Notes under the pieces: generated by a model
What the model saw: the letters and a program-made list of their open reading frames with translations, nothing else
Told to the model about the DNA's origin: nothing
The model's database searches: none
Program-made: the position numbers and the translations under genes
Shown here: piece by piece, positions 1 through 6,314 of the stretch
How positions within the stretch are numbered: position 1 is the first letter of the stretch
Layout of the letters: each line of letters starts with the position of its first letter
Assembly: GCA_947631715.1 (NCBI GenBank)
Contig: CANRMK010000008.1
Span: 1-19,583 of the forward strand
Direction of reading: 5' to 3'
Origin: an uncultured Acetatifactor sp.
GTDB taxonomy: Bacteria; Bacillota; Clostridia; Lachnospirales; Lachnospiraceae
Length of the DNA stretch: 19,583 nt

Positions 1-737
1 CTTTTTGCAGCCTCCCTTTCCAGCTTCTTAAGCCCATTTCTGACACGTTCGTCATTCATTACGAACTCAGTGGCGGGATAGACGGAAATGCTCTCCAGCT
101 TTTCTATGGAGCGCTGGCTCAGGATATCAAAGCTCCGCAGAGATTCCACCTCATCTCCCCACAGCTCGATCCGGTAAGGGTTTTCTTCCGTCAGGTCGAA
201 TATATCCACAATGCCGCCCCGCACAGAAAACTGTCCCGGGCTTTCCACCTGATAGGTCTTTTCGTACCCAAACGACACCAGGCGCTGGGACAGTTCGTTT
301 TCATTCAGGGAACCTCCCCTGAATATGTCGATCGCATCCTGTTCCCTGTCCCATAGCACCTGGGGCGTCATCAGCGCGGCGTAAGTTGTGACGATCGTGA
401 CAGGTTTCTGCTCCATCAGGCGCCGCAGCGTCTTAATGCGCTCTCTCACCAGCTGATTGCCGTGAATATCGGCCTGAAAAAAAATCAGGTCCTTGGCGGG
501 ATACAGCATGACATTTCTGTCATAAAATTTGTATTCTTCAAATATCTCCTTGGCCTTCAGATCGCTGTACGTCACGATCACTTTCACCCGGAAATCCTGA
601 CTGAGGCCATATATCATATGAAGCTTCTGGGAGTCCACACAGCCCGTCAGAGAAACGGGCGCTTTCCCTTTTTGAAGCTGTTCTTTTATGGTTCTGTATT
701 CCGCCAGTTCCTGCAGCGGCTCCAGCAATGCCTGCAT
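1..737 (-). CDS. mfd: Transcription-repair coupling factor Mfd, N-terminal part (gene runs off the left edge)
   Basis: Mfd is a DNA translocase that removes stalled RNA polymerase from lesions and recruits UvrA. Only the first 245 codons are in the window; the full family protein is about 1,150 residues. The visible part matches the UvrB-like N-terminal module: MLYPAKDLIFFQADIHG, then VTTYAALM, then the conserved SPGQFSVRGGIVDIF followed by RIELWGDEVESLRSFD. The ATG at 737 follows an AGAGGGG ribosome binding site six to seven bases away. It lies 82 bases downstream of pth, a common Firmicute pairing, and is probably co-transcribed with it. The UvrA-binding residues cannot be assigned reliably by eye, and the helicase motifs lie outside the window. 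The identification rests on the long UvrB-like match and on gene order. Confidence 0.93.
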   Translation of the reverse strand, partial: MQALLEPLQELAEYRTIKEQLQKGKAPVSLTGCVDSQKLHMIYGLSQDFRVKVIVTYSDLKAKEIFEEYKFYDRNVMLYPAKDLIFFQADIHGNQLVRERIKTLRRLMEQKPVTIVTTYAALMTPQVLWDREQDAIDIFRGGSLNENELSQRLVSFGYEKTYQVESPGQFSVRGGIVDIFDLTEENPYRIELWGDEVESLRSFDILSQRSIEKLESISVYPATEFVMNDERVRNGLKKLEREAAK

Positions 738-819
738 ATCCCCTCTTTTCTGCCGCCGCAGCGGCCCTCCGTCGGCTGTCTGCCCTCTGATCTGCTTCCG
801 CTGATACGGTCCGCGGAAG

Positions 820-1392
820 CTATCTGCCGTTAAAATCATTCATGGCTGCGTCAGGCCCTCTGGAAATAACGGCGCGGACGGCCTCCGCCGCCCGAAGCGC
901 CGCCTGATCCATGATTTCCCGCTCCTGGGGCGAAAAATGCCCCAGCACATAATCCGCCAGATCATATCCGGCAGGCTTTTCTCCCACACCGATCTTGATC
1001 CTGACAAATGTGTCATGTCCAAGATGCCCGATGATGTTCTTCAGCCCATTGTGTCCGCCTGCGCTTCCTTTTTTCCGAATACGGATCTGGCCTATATTCA
1101 GGCTCACGTCATCCGATATGACGATCAGGTCCGCCGTGGCATCTGCCTTATAATAATCCAGCATTTCCCGGATGCTCTCCCCGCTTAGGTTCATGTATGT
1201 CTGCGGCTTGGCCAGAATGCATTTCTGCCCCTCCACAAATCCTTTCCCGATAAGCGCCTTATGCTTTTTCTCGGACACTGCGATCCGTTCCTGTTCTGCC
1301 AGTTTTTCTATTACATCGAACCCTATGTTGTGTCTCGTGTTTTCATACCGTCTGTCCGGATTTCCCAGACCTGCTATAATATACATTTCCAT
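820..1392 (-). CDS. pth: Peptidyl-tRNA hydrolase
   Basis: Pth cleaves the ester bond of peptidyl-tRNAs released by ribosome drop-off, so that the tRNA is recycled in the cytoplasm. At 190 residues it has the usual bacterial length. Family motifs are all present: GLGNP near residue 8 with Asn11, TRHNIGF with catalytic His21, TYMNLSG with Asn68, SDD with Asp94/95, and GGHNGLK with Asn115. The usual glycine after GLGNP is Asp here, a minor variation. Two start codons compete. The ATG at 1392 has a purine-rich GGGCGGG directly against it. The ATG at 1386 gives the more typical MYIIAGLGNP and better spacing from AAAGGGCGGG, so it may be the true start. It lies between the spoVG terminator and mfd. 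Confidence 0.96.
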   Translation of the reverse strand: MEMYIIAGLGNPDRRYENTRHNIGFDVIEKLAEQERIAVSEKKHKALIGKGFVEGQKCILAKPQTYMNLSGESIREMLDYYKADATADLIVISDDVSLNIGQIRIRKKGSAGGHNGLKNIIGHLGHDTFVRIKIGVGEKPAGYDLADYVLGHFSPQEREIMDQAALRAAEAVRAVISRGPDAAMNDFNGR

Positions 1393-1434
1393 CCCGCCCT
1401 TTTCGGAGTTGATATCTGCTTTTCAGCGGTCCGT

Positions 1435-1458
1435 TTATTATTCTCTCATTTTTCCTCC
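1435..1458 (-). other. Three-codon minigene with strong Shine-Dalgarno, upstream of pth (speculative)
   Basis: On the minus strand a GGAGG sits four bases before ATG-AGA-GAA followed by two in-frame TAA stops. The end of this unit is about 42 bases upstream of the pth start. The sequence is plain to read, but whether it is transcribed and translated is unknown. An AATAAT inside it could instead be a -10 element, which would place transcription start downstream of the minigene. Confidence 0.25.
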
Positions 1459-1461
1459 GAA

Positions 1462-1506
1462 AAAGCAAGGGAAAGAAAAGGAAGACTGCATTTACAGCCT
1501 TCCTTT
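1462..1506 (-). terminator. Rho-independent terminator downstream of spoVG
   Basis: Read on the minus strand, AAAGGAAG-G-CTG pairs with CAG-T-CTTCCTTT (1477-1506) as a 12-pair stem with one G-U pair and a six-base loop. A pyrimidine-rich tail with runs of T follows toward 1462. The tail is interrupted by C, so the terminator may be leaky. It lies 36 bases after the spoVG stop and separates the glg-spoVG unit from pth-mfd. Confidence 0.65.
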
Positions 1507-1542
1507 CTGCACTCTGTCGATTTCAGTTCCGCCTCCGGAATA

Positions 1543-1827
1543 TTACAGCTCTTCCTCCAAAGCTTCCGGCGCCTCCAGCGCCTCCTGATACTTCTTGAGA
1601 ATAATATCCTGGATAACGGCACGGGTGTCGGAGTTAATAGGATGTGCAATGTCCCGGTATTCGCCGTCCGTGGCTTTCTTGCTGGGCATCGCAATGAACA
1701 GTCCCTTATCTCCCTCAATTACCTTAATGTCATGTACCACGAACTCATCGTCGAACGTTATGGACACGACTGCCTTCATCTTGCCTTCCTTGGCAATTTT
1801 GCGCACACGTACATCTGTGATCTGCAT
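1543..1827 (-). CDS. spoVG: Septation/sporulation regulator SpoVG
   Basis: SpoVG is a small nucleic-acid-binding regulator, known in Bacillus for sporulation-linked septation and in Listeria and Staphylococcus for wider gene control. The 94-residue length is typical. The N-terminus MQITDVRVRKI, the FVVHDIKVIEGDKGLFIAMPS core and the DIAHPINSDTR segment are the family hallmarks, and the tail is the usual acidic stretch. The ATG at 1827 has AAAGGGG nine bases upstream. It lies 56 bases after glgD on the same strand with no terminator between, so read-through from glgC-glgD is likely in addition to any promoter of its own (see the sigma-H-like entry). A terminator follows. Confidence 0.97.
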   Translation of the reverse strand: MQITDVRVRKIAKEGKMKAVVSITFDDEFVVHDIKVIEGDKGLFIAMPSKKATDGEYRDIAHPINSDTRAVIQDIILKKYQEALEAPEALEEEL

Positions 1828-1844
1828 CTGTATTTACCCCTTTC

Positions 1845-1874
1845 TGATTCCGCGCTGACCTGCGGCTCCCCTCC
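1845..1874 (-). promoter_or_regulatory. Possible sigma-H-like promoter for spoVG
   Basis: On the minus strand GGAGGGGAG, 12 bases, then GCGGAATCA resembles the Bacillus sigma-H pattern RnAGGAwww-N11/12-RnnGAATww. The -10-like part fits. The -35-like part has AGGGG instead of AGGAA, and the surroundings are GC-rich. Bacillus subtilis spoVG is a classic sigma-H gene, which is why this was examined. It is weak. Confidence 0.22.
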
Positions 1875-1883
1875 GGCTGTCAG

Positions 1884-3008
1884 CTACATGATATACCTTT
1901 CGTTATTTCTCTCCACTACGATCTGGATGTTCCCCTCATCACCAACGTAGCGGGAATTTGCCCGGATAGTTCCCCGGCTCTCCACAATACAGTTCTCAAT
2001 GTAAGTATTGTCTCCAATATACACATCGTTCAGGATAATGGAATTCTTGATCACACAGTTATTGCCGATGTAACTCTTCTTAAAGACCACCGAATTCTCC
2101 ACCACGCCGTTCACGATGCACCCGCTGGAGACCAGACTGTTCCTCACGTTTGCCCCCGGATTATATTTTGCCGGCGGCAGATCGTCTACCTTGGAATAAA
2201 TATCAGGGTACTGCTTGAAGAAGTAGTCCCGGACGTCCGGCTTCAGGAAATCCATGTTGGTGCTGTAATAGTCTTCCACGGAGGCGATGTTCCTCCAGTA
2301 GTCTTTCATCTTATATCCGTAGATGCGTTTTACATCTTTATAGCGGATAAGGATGTCCCTCACAAAATCGTACCTGTCCTCCTCCGCGCACTTTTCGATC
2401 ATTTCGATCAGCTGGCGGCGGCGGAGTACATAGATGCCGCAGGATATGGTATTGGTCTTCGCCTGAAGCGGCTTCTCTTCCATTTCCTCCACGCGGCTTT
2501 CCTCATTCATCCGGACGGTGCCGAAGCGCTCCACGTTGATCTCAGGCTCCATATCACGGCATACGATCGTGATATCGGCTTTCTTTTCGATATGGTACTC
2601 CAGGACCTTATTGTAATCCATCTTATAAACGCCGTCACCGGAAGCGATCACCACATAAGGCTCATGGCTGTTCTTTAAAAAGGCCAGGTTCTGGTAAATG
2701 GCGTCCGCCGTTCCCCTGTACCAGTTACTGTTCTCGGCAGTCACCGCAGGCGTCAGCACGCTGAGGCCGCCCTGTTTACGTCCGAAATCCCACCATTTTG
2801 AGGAGCTCAGATGCTCATTCAGGCTTTTTGCATTGTACTGGGTCAGCACCGCCACTCTCTGGATATGGGAATTTGACATATTGCTCAATGTAAAATCTAT
2901 GCTGCGGTAAGTACCTGCCACAGGCATGGCACAGATGGCTCTTCTCTGGGTAAGCTCCTGCATTCTGTGGTTATTGCCGCCTGCTAAAACGATTCCGATT
3001 GCTCTCAC
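1884..3008 (-). CDS. glgD: GlgD, non-catalytic-type subunit of glucose-1-phosphate adenylyltransferase
   Basis: GlgD is the partner of GlgC in Firmicute ADP-glucose pyrophosphorylase, the first committed step of glycogen synthesis. The 374-residue chain keeps the nucleotidyltransferase fold: LAGGNNHRMQ at residues 8-17, ASGDGVYKMDY at 122-132, and a MEEKP motif. A C-terminal left-handed beta-helix is indicated by repeats such as NSVVFKKSYIGNNCVIKNS. The glycine-rich nucleotide loop is degraded (GGNNHRM instead of GGxGxRL) and the KPA segment has become ICAMP. This is the known pattern of GlgD proteins that activate GlgC rather than catalyse strongly. The start is GTG at 3008, whose G is the last base of the glgC stop (TAGTG), which implies translational coupling. 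Confidence 0.95.
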   Translation of the reverse strand: MRAIGIVLAGGNNHRMQELTQRRAICAMPVAGTYRSIDFTLSNMSNSHIQRVAVLTQYNAKSLNEHLSSSKWWDFGRKQGGLSVLTPAVTAENSNWYRGTADAIYQNLAFLKNSHEPYVVIASGDGVYKMDYNKVLEYHIEKKADITIVCRDMEPEINVERFGTVRMNEESRVEEMEEKPLQAKTNTISCGIYVLRRRQLIEMIEKCAEEDRYDFVRDILIRYKDVKRIYGYKMKDYWRNIASVEDYYSTNMDFLKPDVRDYFFKQYPDIYSKVDDLPPAKYNPGANVRNSLVSSGCIVNGVVENSVVFKKSYIGNNCVIKNSIILNDVYIGDNTYIENCIVESRGTIRANSRYVGDEGNIQIVVERNNERYIM

Positions 3009-4279
3009 TACTGTTCACCTGCCTTAATCAAAGTTTTGCCGCTTCCGAGCCTGGAGTCCGGATAATCCGATGCGTCCGTCACACCGAACACCACCGAGTT
3101 CTTCCCGATAGAAACGCCCTTAGGTATCACACTCTTCTCGCCGATGGTCACCAGTCCGTGATTGTAGATATGAGGCGCTGTGTCGTTGGCCGCTTCCTCT
3201 CCCTCGCCCAGTGTCACATTGTTTTCGATCTTGACCTCCTCTGCGACAATGGCTTTATTCAGCACACATCCCTCACCGATCTGTGCATGGTTCATAATAA
3301 TGGAATCCCGTACCACAGTGCCCTTGCCGATCGTCACGCCGCAGCCGATCACGGAATTATATACCTCACCGTAAATGTCTGTCCCCTCTCCCACGATGCT
3401 GCGCTCTATAACGCTGTCCGAGCTGAGATACTGGGGAGGCTGCACCTCACTCTTGGTATAGATCTTCCAGTATTCTTCGTAAAGGTTAAATTCCGGCACG
3501 ATATCGATCAGTTCCATATTGGCTTCCCAGTAAGAGCTGAGCGTTCCCACGTCTTTCCAATAGCCCGTGAATTCGTAAGCATACAGAGGCGCCCCTTTTT
3601 CATGGCAGTAAGGGATTACATGCTTACCGAAATCCAGCGCCGGCTGATCCGCCATTGCAATGAGAGCCTCCCGAAGCGTCTTCCAGTTAAAGATATAGAT
3701 TCCCATGCTGGCCAGGTTGCTCCTGGGATGCTCCGGCTTCTCCTCAAATTCGGTGATCCTGCGGTTCTCGTCGGCGATCATGATGCCGAACCGGCTGGCC
3801 TCTTCCATGGGAACGGGCATCACCGCAATCGTGACTTCCGCGCCGTTGGCCTTATGGAAATCCAGCATCACCTCATAATCCATCTTATAGATATGGTCAC
3901 CGGAGAGGATCAGTACATAATCAGGATTATAGCTCTCCATGTACTCCAGGTTCTGGTAAATGGCGTTGGCTGTACCGGTGTACCATTCACTGTTAGAACT
4001 TTTCTCATAGGGGGGCAGAACCGTCACGCCGCCGATATTCCGGTCCAGATCCCAGGGAATGCCGATTCCGATATGGGTATTTAACCGCAGGGGCTGATAC
4101 TGCGTCAGCACGCCCACTGTATCCACACCTGAATTGATACAGTTGGATAGAGGGAAGTCGATAATGCGATACTTTCCTCCAAATGCAACGGCAGGTTTTG
4201 CTACCTTGGAAGTCAGCACTCCCAGACGGCTGCCCTGTCCACCTGCCAACAACATGGCAATCATTTCTTTTTTGATCAT
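3008..4279 (-). CDS. glgC: GlgC, glucose-1-phosphate adenylyltransferase catalytic subunit
   Basis: GlgC makes ADP-glucose and pyrophosphate from ATP and glucose-1-phosphate for glycogen synthesis. The 423 residues have the intact nucleotide loop GGQGSRLG (13-20), AKPAVAFGGKYRIIDFPLSN (27-46), WYTGTANAIYQN, LSGDHIYKMDY (125-135, catalytic Asp) and FEEKP (178-182, sugar-phosphate Lys). A left-handed beta-helix with SIVGEGTDIYG-type repeats forms the C-terminal third. The ATG at 4279 is preceded by AGAGGTGATG. It is the first gene of a glgC-glgD unit with a 1-base overlap and has its own extended -10 promoter about 45 bases upstream. Neither glycogen synthase nor branching enzyme is in the window. 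Confidence 0.97.
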   Translation of the reverse strand: MIKKEMIAMLLAGGQGSRLGVLTSKVAKPAVAFGGKYRIIDFPLSNCINSGVDTVGVLTQYQPLRLNTHIGIGIPWDLDRNIGGVTVLPPYEKSSNSEWYTGTANAIYQNLEYMESYNPDYVLILSGDHIYKMDYEVMLDFHKANGAEVTIAVMPVPMEEASRFGIMIADENRRITEFEEKPEHPRSNLASMGIYIFNWKTLREALIAMADQPALDFGKHVIPYCHEKGAPLYAYEFTGYWKDVGTLSSYWEANMELIDIVPEFNLYEEYWKIYTKSEVQPPQYLSSDSVIERSIVGEGTDIYGEVYNSVIGCGVTIGKGTVVRDSIIMNHAQIGEGCVLNKAIVAEEVKIENNVTLGEGEEAANDTAPHIYNHGLVTIGEKSVIPKGVSIGKNSVVFGVTDASDYPDSRLGSGKTLIKAGEQ

Positions 4280-4322
4280 GTCATCACCTCTGTCTAGCTT
4301 TCTGCCATTTACTGGTACGAAA

Positions 4323-4331
4323 ATTATATCA
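4323..4331 (-). promoter_or_regulatory. Extended -10 promoter for glgC
   Basis: The minus strand reads TGATATAAT, a perfect TATAAT with the TGn extension. No good -35 is found at 16-18 bases, as is common for extended -10 promoters. Transcription would start near 4316 and give a leader of roughly 37 bases to the glgC ATG. Confidence 0.6.
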
Positions 4332-4538
4332 TATTGAAAATGTAAAGGGAATACAAAATGATGAAAAAATTTATCTTTTTTTCATTTTTTCTATGGATTA
4401 TTAACATAATTTTCCTGAAGCGCCCGCCGTTTTTGTCTATTATCCCAATCTGTCTTTGATTTTCCCTTTTGGGGATAGGCATTTTTGACATCCTGTTCCC
4501 CATTTTACCAAAAGGACAGCCAAAATTCTTACAGCGGA

Positions 4539-4567
4539 TTGTTTTTTATGCTCTGTTTGTATATAAT
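4539..4567 (+). promoter_or_regulatory. Housekeeping (sigma-A-type) promoter for murC
   Basis: TTGTTT (4539-4544), a 17-base spacer, then TATAAT (4562-4567). The predicted start near 4574 leaves a leader of about 67 bases before murC. Confidence 0.65.
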
Positions 4568-4640
4568 GTAACATGACGGCAGAATACAGGACGGCTGTCA
4601 CAATTACGGACCCGCAAATCTTATGTAAGGAAGTGCAAAA

Positions 4641-6020
4641 ATGTATCAGATAGATTTTCATCACCCCGTCTCCGTTCATTTTGTTGGCATCGGCGGCATC
4701 AGCATGAGCGGCCTTGCCGAAATTCTGGCGGACGCAGGGTTTAAAGTCTCAGGCTCCGAGCGCACCAGGAGCGCTCTCACTGAGAGGCTGGAGGCGAACG
4801 GTATCAACGTATTTTATGGACAAAGGTCCGAAAATATTACCGATGATATCGACTGTGCCGTTTTTACCAGCGCCATACGCGAAGATAATCCCGAATACAT
4901 TGCAGTCCACGAAAAGAAGATCCCCTGTCTGACGAGGGGAGAGCTTCTGGGACAGCTAATGAAGAACTACCAGATGCCCATCGCTGTCAGCGGGACCCAT
5001 GGCAAGACCACGACCACTTCCATGCTCAGCGAGATCCTGCTCCGCGCAGACACAGACCCCACGCTTTCCATCGGCGGTATCTTAAAGACCATAGGCGGCA
5101 ATATCCGCGTTGGCGGCAGCCGGTACTTCCTCACGGAGGCCTGCGAGTATACGAACAGCTTTTTAAGCTTTTTCCCCAGGATAGGCGTCATATTAAATAT
5201 AGAAGAAGACCATCTGGATTTTTTTAAGGATCTGGCTGATATCCGCCGCTCTTTCCGCAAGTTTGCGGAGCTTCTGCCGGCGGACGGCTGCCTTGTGGTC
5301 AACCGCGATATCCCTGCCCTGGAGGAGATCACTGCCGGCCTCGCCTGCCCTGTGGTCACTTTCGGCTCAGGCCCCGATGCCGATTATTACCCTGACAGGA
5401 TCACCTATGACGAAAAGGGGAATCCGTCTTTCACGCTCCATAGTCCGGGCGGCAGAGAGCGTTCCTTTTCCCTGCAGGTCCCGGGAGCGCACAATGTAAG
5501 CAATGCCGCTGCCGCCATCGCCGTGGCAGACCGGCTGGGACTTCCCGAAGACGCGACTGCCGCCGCTATCTGCAATTACTGCGGTGCGGACAGGCGTTTC
5601 GAGTACAAGGGCACCATAGGCGGCGTCACTGTCATCGACGATTACTCCCATCACCCCACGGAGATCACCGCAGCGCTGAAAGCGGCGGCCAATTATCCCC
5701 ATAAGACTCTGTGGGTAGTGTTCCAGCCCCACACTTACTCTCGGACCAAGGCCTTTCTGAAAGACTTCGCCAAAGCTCTGACTCTGGCGGACAAAATCGT
5801 GCTTGCGGATATTTACGCCGCCAGGGAAACGGATACGCTTGGGATCAGTTCTGAAACCCTTCAGAAAGAAATTCAGGCTCTTGGGCATGAATGCTACTAC
5901 TTTCCGACTTTCGATGAAATTGAAAATTTTCTTTTGAAAAATTGCATAAACGGAGATGTGTTGATAACTATGGGAGCAGGTGACGTGCTGAAAATCGGCG
6001 AGAATCTTCTGGGAATGTAA
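4641..6020 (+). CDS. murC: UDP-N-acetylmuramate--L-alanine ligase
   Basis: MurC attaches L-alanine to UDP-MurNAc using ATP, the first amino-acid addition of cytoplasmic peptidoglycan precursor synthesis. The 459-residue length is usual. The N-terminal UDP-binding Rossmann motif HFVGIGGISMSGLA is at 13-25, the ATP loop GTHGKTTTTS at 118-127, LNIEEDHLDFF follows, and further on come GAHNVSNAAAAIA, the DRRFEYKG segment and DDYSHHPTEI. FQPHTYSRTKAF marks the C-terminal domain. The ATG at 4641 has AAGGAAG eight bases upstream. It is a single-gene unit with its own promoter and a terminator directly after the stop. The SGTHGKTT and DDYSHHPTE motifs distinguish it from other Mur ligases. Confidence 0.97.
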   Translation: MYQIDFHHPVSVHFVGIGGISMSGLAEILADAGFKVSGSERTRSALTERLEANGINVFYGQRSENITDDIDCAVFTSAIREDNPEYIAVHEKKIPCLTRGELLGQLMKNYQMPIAVSGTHGKTTTTSMLSEILLRADTDPTLSIGGILKTIGGNIRVGGSRYFLTEACEYTNSFLSFFPRIGVILNIEEDHLDFFKDLADIRRSFRKFAELLPADGCLVVNRDIPALEEITAGLACPVVTFGSGPDADYYPDRITYDEKGNPSFTLHSPGGRERSFSLQVPGAHNVSNAAAAIAVADRLGLPEDATAAAICNYCGADRRFEYKGTIGGVTVIDDYSHHPTEITAALKAAANYPHKTLWVVFQPHTYSRTKAFLKDFAKALTLADKIVLADIYAARETDTLGISSETLQKEIQALGHECYYFPTFDEIENFLLKNCINGDVLITMGAGDVLKIGENLLGM

Positions 6021-6189
6021 TTGTGCACATTATCCACAGGCCCTGGAATGCTTTTATGGTCTTCGGCCTGTGGATATTTTTCTTTTTTCTGTGGAAATTT
6101 TTTGTACAGGGGAGCAGCGCCGCAGCCCATTGTTCTCAGGCTTTTTTTCAAACGCCACATTTTTATGCACGTTATCCACAATATCCACA
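6021..6189. promoter_or_regulatory. Cluster of DnaA-box 9-mers upstream of the helicase-loader genes
   Basis: Against the consensus TTATCCACA the plus strand has TTGTGCACA (6021-6029, 8/9) abutting TTATCCACA (6030-6038, 9/9). It later has TTATGCACG (6163-6171, 8/9), TTATCCACA (6172-6180, 9/9) and ATATCCACA (6181-6189, 8/9) as three abutting boxes. The minus strand has ATATCCACA (6069-6077, 8/9) and ATTTCCACA (6090-6098, 7/9). The 6075-6105 stretch between the groups is very AT-rich. The exact 9-base phasing makes chance unlikely. The cluster begins one base after the murC stop and ends about 70 bases before the promoter of the DnaD-like gene. DnaA binding is inferred. Confidence 0.72.
6031..6089 (+). 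terminator. Rho-independent terminator of murC
   Basis: A perfect 12-pair stem (6031-6042 with 6065-6076, TATCCACAGGCC with its complement) encloses a 22-base loop. It is followed by a TTTTTCTTTTTT tail. It starts 10 bases after the murC stop. The outer stem overlaps two opposed DnaA-box 9-mers. Confidence 0.8.
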
Positions 6190-6255
6190 TTTCCGGATCC
6201 CAAAAAGACCTTTCCGGCTTTCGGGAATTTGACTATTTTCTTTTCCAGGACCTTG

Positions 6256-6264
6256 TGCTATACT
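6256..6264 (+). promoter_or_regulatory. Extended -10 promoter for the DnaD-like/DnaC-like operon
   Basis: TGCTATACT fits TGn plus a five-of-six TATAAT. A TTGACT at 6229-6234 is 24 bases upstream, too far for a normal -35. Transcription would start near 6271, about 44 bases before the start codon and just downstream of the DnaA-box cluster. Confidence 0.5.
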
Positions 6265-6314
6265 TTGGCTACTGTGAGATCTTAATGCGCAGACTACAAA
6301 AAGGAAGTATGATC

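Larger units (their letters stand above)
4280..4640. other. Divergent intergenic region between glgC and murC
   Basis: This is about 360 AT-rich bases without a credible gene. The left edge holds the glgC promoter on the minus strand and the right edge holds the murC promoter on the plus strand. The middle (about 4340-4530) has T- and A-runs and a short TATCCC/GGGATA inverted repeat (4441-4446 with 4472-4477). A TTGACA at 4485-4490 lacks a good -10 at the usual distance. No riboswitch or small RNA was recognised here. Confidence 0.7.

Noticed and set aside
794..820. Eight-pair hairpin GCTTCCGC/GCGGAAGC right after the pth stop as a terminator
   Set aside because: The minus-strand sequence after the stem has no T-run, and mfd follows closely with a good ribosome binding site.
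1854..1884. GCTGAC/GTCAGC inverted repeat after glgD as a terminator
   Set aside because: The stem has only six pairs with a 19-base loop and no T-run.
4485..4490. TTGACA as a second murC promoter
   Set aside because: No acceptable -10 occurs 15-19 bases downstream; the best is TACCAA.
4440..4679. Small minus-strand reading frame opposite the murC start
   Set aside because: It overlaps the murC promoter, ribosome binding site and start, has no ribosome binding site of its own and no recognisable protein features.
6021..6189. DnaA-box cluster as the chromosomal origin
   Set aside because: No dnaA, dnaN, rpmH or gidA/parAB genes are nearby. The highly expressed atp genes to the right point toward the cluster rather than away from it. 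A regulatory or titration role fits better, though a genome-wide skew plot would be decisive.
6021..6314. Earlier start for the DnaD-like gene at 6021 or 6309
   Set aside because: The extra N-terminal part would be translated from the terminator and DnaA boxes and looks non-protein-like. The 6309 ATG is one base from the AAGGAAG.
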